Assembly: GCA_019636385.1 (NCBI GenBank)
Contig: JAHBXT010000005.1
Location: 62,001 to 126,000 of the forward strand
Length of the DNA: 64,000 bases
Source: Pirellulaceae bacterium
GTDB lineage: Bacteria > Planctomycetota > Planctomycetia > Pirellulales > Pirellulaceae
Direction of reading: 5' to 3'
Below are positions 48,886 through 57,203 of the stretch, piece by piece. The position numbers and the translations under genes were made by a program. The first letter of the stretch is position 1. Every line of letters starts with the position of its first letter. Under the pieces are notes generated by a model that saw nothing but the letters and a program-made list of their open reading frames with translations, was not told the DNA's origin and searched no databases.

Positions 48886-50325
48886 ATGGCCTCCGACAAT
48901 TTGAACCGAGTTTTCATCAAAGCCTACGACAAAGGTAAGCCTGCGGTTGGCCAGTCTCCGAAGTCCACCCAGGGGGCCGCTGCGGGGAATGCTTACGCCG
49001 TTCGTTTTGACACCGCGACAGCGCACCCCACACCGCCACATTTGCTGACTCAACAGGCAGTTCGTCAACAGGCTCCGACCGTAGCGCAGCCAAACAATCT
49101 GACCAATCAAGCTCCAGCGCCCATGCCAATCGCTGCCGAGCAGTTTCAGTATCAACTGCAACCACAATATCAACAAAACGCCCTCCAGGCGTCGGAAGCG
49201 GCAACTGCCAGTCTATCAGTACCGAATGTCCAACAATCCAACTACGTTCAGCCTCAATCGCCCTATGCAGCCAACCAAGCGGGAAGCGGCATGCCGGGAG
49301 GTTCGCAGTCAGTCTCGGGACAGCAGCCATGGCAGGATGTGGCCCCCCACACAAGCCAGATTCAGCCGTCCACAGCGGCGCGCCGTGACGTTCAGCCTGC
49401 CAGGCTAGACGACCAGATTGCTGCCAAGAATCGGGACGGCGGCATTTTTCGCCTGGACCGTCCGAGCTACGTGCAGGACACAGCCTCGCAAGACCCATAC
49501 ATCGACAGCGATTGCAGCGAGCAGTCGGCCGTTATTCATCAACTGGGCAGTCATTCCGACACAAGCCAAGACGCACAGACGCACCGACCCAACGCTGGTC
49601 CGCGATCCGGTGCGGATCAGATGTCGCAAGCCATGGCCAAAGAAAGGCAGCTACGTCAAGCCCGCTCGCGCATCTTCAATCCGTTGTGGGAAGTCGATCG
49701 CCTGGAATGGCCCTGGGTGTGCAATCAATTGCTGGATACGATCGGAGAACGCTCATCGGCCATCGCGCAGCATCTACTTGAGGCTTGCCAAGACGGCTTG
49801 CAGGTGTTGGCAGTTACCAGTCCTCAGGGCGGGACAGGAACATCCACTGTGGCGTGCTGCTTGGCCATGTTAGCTGGCAAGCGCGGACTGAACGTCGCAT
49901 TGGTCGATGGCAATACTGAGAATCCATCGCTATGCTACCAAACCAATCTGGAGTTGGAAGTCGACTGGCAAGAAGCGTTGGCTCGACAACTGCCGCTGGA
50001 AGAGATTGCTGTCCACTCGGTTGAAGACCAAGTTACCTTGGTCCCGTTGCTTGAGCGGTTGAGTGCGCCGTCACTCGACGAGCACAGTATGGCGCTGATG
50101 TTGCAGGAGCTGTCACAAAGCTTTGATTTGGTATTGGTCGATCTAGGTCACATGTCCGTGCCGCGCAGTCTGGTTTATTCGCTAGGCGAGCTGGGTGCAC
50201 TCAGTGCCGTGGTGGCCGTTGTCGATCGCCGCCACACATCGACCGAACGCTTGGAATCTTGTCTGCGGCAGATCCGGCAAACGGGAATTTCGTCCATCGG
50301 GCTGATTGAAAACTTCGCCGCCTAA
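48886..50325 (+). CDS. MinD/tyrosine-autokinase-like ATPase with a degenerate P-loop
   Basis: The 479-residue protein has a Gln/Pro/Ser-rich N-terminal half and, from about residue 270, a domain of the MinD/BY-kinase (CpsD/CapB) fold. The P-loop reads AVTSPQGGTGTSTVACCLAM: Gln314 replaces the deviant-Walker signature lysine and Thr319 replaces the usual GK[ST] lysine, so both lysines are absent. The Walker A'-like segment VALVDGNTENPSL and Walker B-like LVLVDLGH are kept. The C-terminus has no tyrosine cluster. It may have lost catalysis and act as a scaffold. ATG 48886 is preferred over TTG 48868. The gap to the ExeA-like gene is 21 bases. Confidence 0.75.
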   Translation: MASDNLNRVFIKAYDKGKPAVGQSPKSTQGAAAGNAYAVRFDTATAHPTPPHLLTQQAVRQQAPTVAQPNNLTNQAPAPMPIAAEQFQYQLQPQYQQNALQASEAATASLSVPNVQQSNYVQPQSPYAANQAGSGMPGGSQSVSGQQPWQDVAPHTSQIQPSTAARRDVQPARLDDQIAAKNRDGGIFRLDRPSYVQDTASQDPYIDSDCSEQSAVIHQLGSHSDTSQDAQTHRPNAGPRSGADQMSQAMAKERQLRQARSRIFNPLWEVDRLEWPWVCNQLLDTIGERSSAIAQHLLEACQDGLQVLAVTSPQGGTGTSTVACCLAMLAGKRGLNVALVDGNTENPSLCYQTNLELEVDWQEALARQLPLEEIAVHSVEDQVTLVPLLERLSAPSLDEHSMALMLQELSQSFDLVLVDLGHMSVPRSLVYSLGELGALSAVVAVVDRRHTSTERLESCLRQIRQTGISSIGLIENFAA

Positions 50326-50346
50326 CCATCGCATTCGGGAATTCAG

Positions 50347-51177
50347 ATGTACGAAGAATACTGGCGCCTGCAAGCTCGCCCCTTTGAAAACCGCATCGGC
50401 CACGAGCAATATTACCCAGCCGAGTCGCACCAGGCGGCTCTGTTGAAACTTCGGTATGCCATCGAAAACCGCCGCGCCGCCGCGCTGCTGTGTGGTCCCA
50501 GCGGGATGGGTAAGTCGTTGATTGCCGACATGCTATTACGACAACTGGATGATACATTTCGTCCGCTGCAGCACGTCGTTTTTCCGACGTTGGAAAGCAG
50601 CCAATTGCTACGCTATTTGGTGCAACAAGTCGATACTCAAAACAGCGAATGGCCGCGTGAAACTTCGGCTGACTTGGTGCGCTTCGAGCGGCTGTTGGTC
50701 AACAACATCCAGGCTGGGCGCCATGGGGTAATTGTGGTCGATGAAGCACATCTGCTGGAACAGCATGGCCTGCTCGAGCCGCTACGGCTGCTATTGAATG
50801 TGGCTGCCAATCAATCGCCAGGAGAGTCTGCCTGGACGTTGGTCTTGGTTGGACAACCCATCGTGCTGTCGCATGTTGAACGTTACCAGCCTCTGGACGA
50901 ACGATTGGCGGTCAAATGTATGCTCAATCGACTGCTACCCGAAGAAACGGTAGGATACATCCAGCATCGCTTGCGTGCCGTAGGAGGTGACAGTCAACGC
51001 GTGTTTAACGAAGCGGCTCTGGAACGCATTCATCAGCTTGCACACGGCATTCCTCGTAAGATCAACCGCCTGTGCGATCTAGCGCTGATGGTCGGCTATG
51101 CTGAAGAGTGCCCGATCATCAGCGCCGACGTTGTGGCCAGCGTTCACAACGACTTAGTCACGCCCGTGGTAGGCTAG
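50347..51177 (+). CDS. ExeA-like AAA ATPase
   Basis: The 276-residue protein starts MYEEYWRLQARPFENR, typical of ExeA/GspA-type ATPases, and has Walker A GPSGMGKS (50-57) and Walker B VIVVDEAHLL (128-137). The segment RLAVKCMLNRLLPEETVGYIQHRL and the late LAHGIPRKINRLCDLAL are conserved in this family. Members work in secretion (ExeA with ExeB) or are linked to exosortase-associated exopolysaccharide loci. Here no secretin or GspB partner follows. With the preceding degenerate ATPase it repeats the kinase-ATPase pairing seen beside exosortase systems, which is suggestive only. Confidence 0.88.
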   Translation: MYEEYWRLQARPFENRIGHEQYYPAESHQAALLKLRYAIENRRAAALLCGPSGMGKSLIADMLLRQLDDTFRPLQHVVFPTLESSQLLRYLVQQVDTQNSEWPRETSADLVRFERLLVNNIQAGRHGVIVVDEAHLLEQHGLLEPLRLLLNVAANQSPGESAWTLVLVGQPIVLSHVERYQPLDERLAVKCMLNRLLPEETVGYIQHRLRAVGGDSQRVFNEAALERIHQLAHGIPRKINRLCDLALMVGYAEECPIISADVVASVHNDLVTPVVG

Positions 51178-51203
51178 GTAGCTACCGTCACCAGAAGGTG
51201 GAG
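51178..51203 (-). repeat. Dispersed intergenic repeat, copy 2 (inverted)
   Basis: The reverse complement contains TCTGGTGACGGTAGCTAC, matching copies at 35597-35622 and 57018-57042 over about 25 bases with a few changes. It begins at the stop codon of the ExeA-like gene. Confidence 0.6.
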
Positions 51204-51417
51204 GTTTTGGGAGTGGCAATGTCTGCCGGTGGTTCCACCACGCTCTGGGCCCGCGTAGCCACCAGTTAGAAGTGCCACCAGACAGCCACGCTGGCAGTCA
51301 AGACCGAGCTGGCTAGTGACCAGACCCCAGTTTGACGACTAGCCCCTATGGCTGATATCATCCTGGCTTGATTCACGCGCCTGACAAGTGTGCCGGCCAG
51401 ACTAGGAGAGTCCTTCG

Positions 51418-53145
51418 ATGAGCCCCAATGAACGCCCCGATTCCAACGCAGCGGATGATTCCCATTCGGAGGGGCGACATGCTGAACGTCTCAATTTCAT
51501 TGAACAGGAAGTCGAGCACGATCTGCAACAACCCAAGCTGGCCGGCCAGACCTTTATCAGCCGCTTTCCACCCGAGCCAAACGGCTATCTGCACATTGGT
51601 CATGCAAAGAGCATCTGCCTGAATTTTGGCTTGGCCAGAAAGTATGGTGGCCGCTGCAATCTGCGTTTCGACGATACCAATCCCAGCAAGGAGGATCAAG
51701 AGTATGTCGATTCCATCATGCAGGATGTGCGCTGGTTAGGCTTTCAGTGGGACGAACTGCATTACGCTTCCGACTACTTTGACCAGTTATATGAGTGGGC
51801 AATTCAACTGATCAAAGCCGGCAAAGCATACGTCTGTGATCTGACCAGCGAACAGACTCGAGAGTATCGTGGCACGTTGACACAGCCGGGTAAAAACAGT
51901 CCCTACCGCGATCGCAGCGTTGAGGAGAACTTGGTGCTGTTTCAAGAGATGCGCGACGGCAAATATCCCAATGGTGCGCGGACGTTGCGCGCTAAGATCG
52001 ACATGGCTTCCGCCAATGTAAATCTGCGCGACCCAGTCATGTACCGCATCGTGCACGCGCACCATCACCGCACCGGCGACCGCTGGTGTATCTATCCGAT
52101 GTACGACTGGGCTCACGGTCAAAGCGACTCTCTGGAGCGCATCACGCATTCGATATGCACTTTGGAATTTGAAGATCATCGCCCACTGTACGACTGGTTT
52201 TGCCGCGAGCTGGGCATTTACCACCCGCGACAGATGGAGTTCGCGCGACTGAATCTCTCGTATACTGTGATGAGCAAACGCAAGCTGCTGCAGCTTGTCC
52301 AAGAACGATATGTTGATGGCTGGAATGACCCGCGTATGCCAACCATTAGCGGGCTGCGCCGACGGGGCTATACTCCCGACAGCATTCGACTGTTCTGCGA
52401 ACGCATCGGGGTTGCTCGATTCCACAGTACCATTGATGTTGGCGTTTTGGAAAATGCCGTCCGCGAGCACCTGAACGCCGTGGCCGCGCGAGTCATGGCA
52501 GTGCTGAACCCAATCAAAGTTGTGATTACCAACTATCCTTCCGACAGCGTCGAAATGCTGGACGCGATCAACAACCCAGAGGATCCTTCAGCCGGATCGC
52601 GGTCGGTGCCGTTTTCACGTGAGCTGTACATTGAACGCGATGATTTTATGGAACAGGCGCCGCGCAAGTTCTTCCGGCTGACCGTCGGTGGCGAAGTGCG
52701 TTTGCGTTACGCCTACATTATTCGCTGCGACGAAGTCATCAAAGATTCCGCCGGCCAGATCGTCCAGTTGCAGTGCAGTTACGACCCCCAGACGCGATCG
52801 GGTGGCCCCAACGAATCAATGCGCAAAGTTAAAGGCACGATCCACTGGGTCAGCGCAGCGCACAGTGTGCCCGCCCAGGTCCGCCTGTACGATCGACTGT
52901 TCTTGACCGAAAATCCGGATGAAGCCCCGACAGGCAAAACGTTCTTGGATAATCTGAATCCCAATAGTTTGCAGAATCTAACCGCGCATGTCGAACCAAG
53001 TCTCAAATCGGCCCGGCCCGGTGAGCGCTTTCAGTTTGAACGACTAGGCTATTTTTGCGTTGATGATGATTCGAACGCTCACCAGTTGGTATTCAACCGC
53101 ACGGTGGCCTTGCGCGATTCGTGGGCTAAAGAGATGCATAAGTAG
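51418..53145 (+). CDS. glnS: Glutamine-tRNA ligase
   Basis: GlnRS charges tRNA-Gln directly. The 575-residue enzyme has the class I HIGH motif in [15 protein letters not shown] (about 55-69), [11 protein letters not shown], and the KMSKS-equivalent VMSKRKL (about 283). The anticodon-binding beta-barrels follow, with REL.IERDDF and GYFCVDDDS near the end. It is about 20 residues longer than the E. coli enzyme, mainly at the acidic N-terminus. ATG 51418 has GGAGAG upstream. Its presence suggests glutaminyl-tRNA is made directly and not only by the GatCAB route. Confidence 0.97.
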   Translation: MSPNERPDSNAADDSHSEGRHAERLNFIEQEVEHDLQQPKLAGQTFISRFPPEPNGYLHIGHAKSICLNFGLARKYGGRCNLRFDDTNPSKEDQEYVDSIMQDVRWLGFQWDELHYASDYFDQLYEWAIQLIKAGKAYVCDLTSEQTREYRGTLTQPGKNSPYRDRSVEENLVLFQEMRDGKYPNGARTLRAKIDMASANVNLRDPVMYRIVHAHHHRTGDRWCIYPMYDWAHGQSDSLERITHSICTLEFEDHRPLYDWFCRELGIYHPRQMEFARLNLSYTVMSKRKLLQLVQERYVDGWNDPRMPTISGLRRRGYTPDSIRLFCERIGVARFHSTIDVGVLENAVREHLNAVAARVMAVLNPIKVVITNYPSDSVEMLDAINNPEDPSAGSRSVPFSRELYIERDDFMEQAPRKFFRLTVGGEVRLRYAYIIRCDEVIKDSAGQIVQLQCSYDPQTRSGGPNESMRKVKGTIHWVSAAHSVPAQVRLYDRLFLTENPDEAPTGKTFLDNLNPNSLQNLTAHVEPSLKSARPGERFQFERLGYFCVDDDSNAHQLVFNRTVALRDSWAKEMHK

Positions 53146-53376
53146 CTCAGCGAAGGAGCAATGTCGCAGAGCATTTCCGTTGTTGCTCGCTGAACCTCGG
53201 AAAGTCGTCTGGATCACTGTCGCATTTTCTGGCGCAGTCACAATCCCGCAGGTTTACCCGGCGGATAGTTCGGTTTTTTTCTACTTTTGCACGAAGCCGA
53301 AGAATCTGCTGAACAAGTCAGTGGAATTGGATCGTGAGCAACTCAAATAAGACCACCATTGGGCGAGGGTACCTGC

Positions 53377-54192
53377 CTACTCCAAAACGATTGTACCAGC
53401 GGTCGCTCGACCGCGCCGTCTGGCCTTCACGCGCAGGTACGGCGCAATGAAATGGCAACGATGGCCAAACGAGCCGGGCAGGGCAGTGGGGTCGGCGTGG
53501 TTGGGTTCAATCAAGTCTTCAATGACAAAGCCGCTACGGCAGATGCCGCCCAGTATGGCCTGCCAACTGTGCGCGAACTCGCGTGTGCCGGGCTCGCGCA
53601 AGCGGCTGGGCTGGCCGGCTGGTGGGACTGCTTGAGGATCGTAATAAGCGTGCTGGATCACATAGCGCCCGGTGAATGTCTCCAGGGATGCTTGAAGATT
53701 GAGCGGCTGTTTGTGCTGGCTAATGTACAGGCCATCGGGTCGAGTCACTCGAGCAATCTCGGCGAAGACTCGATCCACCGACGGCAGATAGCAGGTACTG
53801 ACCGGATGAATCACCAGATCAAACTGCTCGTCGGCCAACGCCGACAAATTGTCCATCGACGTTTCGATCGTGCGTATATCCAGTTTTTTTCGCCGCGACA
53901 TTTCGCGATCTTTGGCCAGCATCTCAGGGCTCAAATCCACGACAGTCACCTGCGCTCCCGCCGCTGCATATAACGGTCCGTGACGTCCCCCGCCGGCAGC
54001 CAAACACAGCACTCGCCACCCCTGAATTCCGCCGTTTAGCCAGCCAATGCCGTCCACAATCTCCAGTGGACGTCGCAGCTCGTCGTCACTGGCCGGTAAC
54101 GTCAGCACATGATTGGCCGCTGACATATCGTCCCACGCCTGCTTATTGTGCCTCAACACGTCGGCTGGTTGCGGTACAAGCCTGTCGATCAT
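53377..54192 (-). CDS. Class I SAM-dependent methyltransferase
   Basis: The protein (271 aa) has SAM motif I VLCLAAGGGRHGPLYAAAGAQVTVVDLS, motif II FDLVIHPVSTCYLPSVDRVFAEIARVTRPDG, and a family-typical C-terminal part with YYDPQAVPP and FAHSWQAILGGICRSGF. It belongs to the UbiE/type 11 group; the substrate is not known. ATG 54192 overlaps the stop of the preceding gene as ATGA; the frame is open to 54201. It is the third gene of an operon led by a Ser/Thr kinase. Confidence 0.82.
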   Translation of the reverse strand: MIDRLVPQPADVLRHNKQAWDDMSAANHVLTLPASDDELRRPLEIVDGIGWLNGGIQGWRVLCLAAGGGRHGPLYAAAGAQVTVVDLSPEMLAKDREMSRRKKLDIRTIETSMDNLSALADEQFDLVIHPVSTCYLPSVDRVFAEIARVTRPDGLYISQHKQPLNLQASLETFTGRYVIQHAYYDPQAVPPAGQPSRLREPGTREFAHSWQAILGGICRSGFVIEDLIEPNHADPTALPGSFGHRCHFIAPYLRVKARRRGRATAGTIVLE

Positions 54193-54653
54193 TCGTCCCA
54201 TATTCTTAACAATTCGTGCTGCCTAATGTAGTACTTTGCATTTATCAGAAAAACCAACAAATCACCGTCCGGCTGAAAGCATTCAACCAGTGCCAGCCAA
54301 GCCTGGCGCGGGCAACTTCCTTTCAGCTCGACACGGGCCAGGCGTCCGCCAAAATCATACAGCATGCCATCGACCTGCCAGGCTTCCCGTGCGGCACGGT
54401 CTCCCCATGGCCCATCCGCCGTCCAGACAAATGACCCGTCAGGCTCAATGTGCATGCGCGGCAATTGTTCCAGCATTTCACAAGCACGCTCGAAACTATG
54501 TTCCATCTGCCGCTGCACAATCGAGCCGCTCGGCTGGCTGTGTGGCACAAGCACACTGCGCAACCGAATGCCATAGTAATCAAACTCGGTACCGGCCCGC
54601 AGATCGCTACTCGGTGTACGAAACAGGTGTAGATTCAGTGCAGGTAGTTTCAT
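54189..54653 (-). CDS. Protein of unknown function in the kinase operon
   Basis: The 154-residue product shows no signal peptide and no family I recognise. It appears to be an alpha/beta protein with segments GTEFDYYGIRLRSVLVPHS, RMHIEPDGSFVW and GWxGDRAAREAWQVDGMLYD-like acidic and aromatic residues, and ends with a hydrophobic strand DLLVFLINAKYYIRQHELL. It overlaps both neighbours by ATGA junctions, the kinase upstream (54653) and the methyltransferase downstream. This indicates strict cotranslation and a shared job. Confidence 0.75.
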   Translation of the reverse strand: MKLPALNLHLFRTPSSDLRAGTEFDYYGIRLRSVLVPHSQPSGSIVQRQMEHSFERACEMLEQLPRMHIEPDGSFVWTADGPWGDRAAREAWQVDGMLYDFGGRLARVELKGSCPRQAWLALVECFQPDGDLLVFLINAKYYIRQHELLRIWDE

Positions 54654-56143
54654 CGGGAGGCAACGATATAACCCAGAATCGCTCCCAACAGCAGCGCCAG
54701 CGGGACCACGATGGCAACGGTTACGGCAACGATCATCGCTGCACTGGTGGTCGGCTGAATTGAAGGCGGCGTGAGCATTGATTCCGGCAAGCTTGGCGTA
54801 CCCGCAGCTATGGCCGCTGGCGCGCCTCCACTGGGCATCAGCAATCCGAGGTCTGGTGCTAATGAGTCACAGGCGGATGGATTCCTGTCAGGTCGGGGGA
54901 TATTCGTGGATTCCGCCGCATCTGAACCCAGTGCGCCGTCGGTGCCAACCGACCCTAATGATCGCTCGGTGCCCTGCAGACTCTGCCCAATCGAAGCCTG
55001 TGATCGCCCATCATCAACCAGCGAGGTTTCACTAATCTCTTCGTGTGATGGAGGAGGTGGGGCCATCCACGGCGAGCGTGTCATGCCAATCGTGCCCAAG
55101 CTGTGTTCATCGCTGATCCAGGGCTCCAACCGTGCGGCTACCTGAGCTGCACTTGCAATCCGCTTGCTAGCGTCCTTCTCCATCATGTCGGCGATGATGT
55201 CTACGAAATCTTCGGCAATGTCGGGCACAAATCGTCGAGGGTGCATGGGGCTATCTTCTAAGTGCCGCCGCAATTTCGACTTGGTGTCTCCGCCCGGGAA
55301 GGGAACCTTTCCGCTGACCGCATAGTACAACGTGCAGCCCAGCGAATAAATGTCCGATACCGACTGGACTTGCAGCGGTGTGCGAATCTGTTCCGGCGAT
55401 AAGTAGTCGGCAGTACCGACTATCTTGCCGGCGCGAGGATCGCTGACCAGGTCTTTGGCAAATCCGGCCAGCCCAACATCGGAGACTTTGGCATCGCCGT
55501 CGGGCGTGACCAGGATGTTGCCCGGCTTGACGTCGCGATGCACCAAACCGGTGCGATGCGCATAGTCTAGTCCTAAGGCGGCATGCATGATGATCTTGGC
55601 GGCTTGAGAAACTGCCAACGGCCCGTGACTTTTGACCAGTCGCCGCAAATCCATGCCTGGTACAAATTCCGTCACTAAATAATGCACATTGCCGTCTTGC
55701 CCTGCATCATAGGCACGCACCAAGTAGGGACAGTCCAGTGCTGCCTGCATGCGAATTTCATGCACAAAATTTCGCCGCGATTCAGAAGTGGCTCGCGATT
55801 GCGGCAGCACTTTCACAGCACAGATACGCCCCATCACATGATGCACCGCTTTGAACACCTGACCCATGCCACCTTGCCCAATCCAATCGGTGATGACGTA
55901 TGAGCCAAGGCTAAACCGAGTGCGCCCCGTGAGCAATTGATCGGCTTGGTAGGCGGTCACGATCTCTTGCTCGACCAATATGTCCGCCAACAATCGGTCG
56001 GAAATTAGTTCGGCTTGGGAGACTCCCTGTTGCGTCAGGCGATGACGGGCGACCCGCAAGCAATAGTCCAATTGCTGGCGTGAAACCAAGCCGCTGGCCA
56101 GCCCCGAGGCTTGCAGCAATGTACCCGTGGTTTCCGTGGACAT
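54650..56143 (-). CDS. PknB-like Ser/Thr protein kinase with C-terminal membrane anchor
   Basis: The 497-residue protein has a planctomycete-style N-terminal helical region (about 10-75, ending with IVTAYQADQLLTGR), a Hanks-type kinase domain (about 80-345) and a Pro/Ser linker. A membrane helix near 470-490 leaves almost no exterior. Kinase motifs: GQGGMGQVF, AVKVL (Lys111), HRDVKPGN (Asp204), DVG (222-224) in place of DFG, and SPEQ. All catalytic residues are kept; the DFG Phe to Val change is conservative. It is the first gene of an operon with two further cytoplasmic proteins and is divergent from a PP1-type phosphatase, a likely antagonist. Confidence 0.94.
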   Translation of the reverse strand: MSTETTGTLLQASGLASGLVSRQQLDYCLRVARHRLTQQGVSQAELISDRLLADILVEQEIVTAYQADQLLTGRTRFSLGSYVITDWIGQGGMGQVFKAVHHVMGRICAVKVLPQSRATSESRRNFVHEIRMQAALDCPYLVRAYDAGQDGNVHYLVTEFVPGMDLRRLVKSHGPLAVSQAAKIIMHAALGLDYAHRTGLVHRDVKPGNILVTPDGDAKVSDVGLAGFAKDLVSDPRAGKIVGTADYLSPEQIRTPLQVQSVSDIYSLGCTLYYAVSGKVPFPGGDTKSKLRRHLEDSPMHPRRFVPDIAEDFVDIIADMMEKDASKRIASAAQVAARLEPWISDEHSLGTIGMTRSPWMAPPPPSHEEISETSLVDDGRSQASIGQSLQGTERSLGSVGTDGALGSDAAESTNIPRPDRNPSACDSLAPDLGLLMPSGGAPAAIAAGTPSLPESMLTPPSIQPTTSAAMIVAVTVAIVVPLALLLGAILGYIVASR

Positions 56144-56297
56144 CAGTTGGTCCTGTTCCGTCTAGCGATGATTCGAACACAGCCGACGATTCCGGCTGCA
56201 ACTGTGCAAAACCGATCGTTCGACTGGTTGCCGTTTTTGTGATTACGAAGACAATTGGGCGGTTTTCAGCACCTGCTGCCCAACTAGTATATCCAAG

Positions 56298-56957
56298 ATG
56301 AGCGGTCGACTAATCGCGATTGGTGATATCCACGGCTGCCGCGCCGCCTTGGAGACGCTGTGGAAGGCCATCGATCCTCAGCCCACCGATTGTGTGGTAA
56401 CTCTGGGGGACTATGTGGATCGTGGTCCCGATACCAAAGGCGTCATCGATCGTCTGATCGAATACTCAGGTCAATGCCAGCTGGTTGCCATACAAGGCAA
56501 TCATGAAGAAATGATGCTGGATGTGGTCCGCGAAGGCCAGCCGCCCTATCGTTGGTTGCAATATGGTGGCGTTGACACTTTGGATTCTTACAAGTTCAGT
56601 GGAGATTTGAAGGTTATTCCGCCTGAACACCATGTTTTTTTTAATTCCATGGTGGATTACTTCGAGACCGAAGACTTCATGTTCGTCCACGCCAATTACG
56701 ACCCCGAATTGCCGTTGGCAGAGCAAAATCTCGAAATGCTCCGCTGGGCCAAGCTGTCTGAAGTACTGCCGCCTCCCCACATCAGCGGCAAACGCGTCGT
56801 GGTAGGGCATACACACGATCGCGCCGGGCAGATTTTTGACGTTGGTCATCTGATCTGCATTGACACCTACTGCTATGGCGGCGGCTGGCTGACCGCCCTG
56901 GATGTGCATTCTGGGAAAGTCTGGCAGGCCGACCGACAAGGCCGCCTCAAGGCCTAA
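56298..56957 (+). CDS. PP1-type metallophosphoesterase (Ser/Thr protein phosphatase-like)
   Basis: The 219-residue protein has the phosphoprotein-phosphatase signature motifs GDIHG (9-13), GDYVDRG (37-43) and GNHE (67-70), and later VVGHTHDR with a metal-binding His and DTYCYGGGWLTAL. This is the PrpA/PrpB/lambda-phosphatase layout. It is a soluble cytoplasmic enzyme by sequence. Its gene begins 155 bases from the divergent kinase gene, so the pair may control the same target. ATG 56298 is the only reasonable start. Confidence 0.92.
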   Translation: MSGRLIAIGDIHGCRAALETLWKAIDPQPTDCVVTLGDYVDRGPDTKGVIDRLIEYSGQCQLVAIQGNHEEMMLDVVREGQPPYRWLQYGGVDTLDSYKFSGDLKVIPPEHHVFFNSMVDYFETEDFMFVHANYDPELPLAEQNLEMLRWAKLSEVLPPPHISGKRVVVGHTHDRAGQIFDVGHLICIDTYCYGGGWLTALDVHSGKVWQADRQGRLKA

Positions 56958-57017
56958 AGCTTTCGGGCGAAGCTGGCCACCAGCCTGGCTCTGCACGTCA
57001 CCTTGGTCTGCTCTGCG

Positions 57018-57042
57018 TCCGCCCTCTGGCGACGGTGGCTAC
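57018..57042 (+). repeat. Dispersed intergenic repeat, copy 3
   Basis: Contains CTCTGGCGACGGTGGCTAC, in the same orientation as the copy at 35597-35622. It lies 60 bases after the phosphatase gene. Confidence 0.6.
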
Positions 57043-57203
57043 CCGCAACCGTTCGTGAAACTCGACTTAATCGGCACTGCGGTCGTAATCGGAAAATCTT
57101 TCCAGGTTTGCTTATTTCAGTTCCAGCGCCTTTCCGAAAATCCCTTTCAGGGGAAAGGCATTTCCCCTAGAAGCACAAGCTAGCAATAAAGAGGGGGACT
57201 ATC

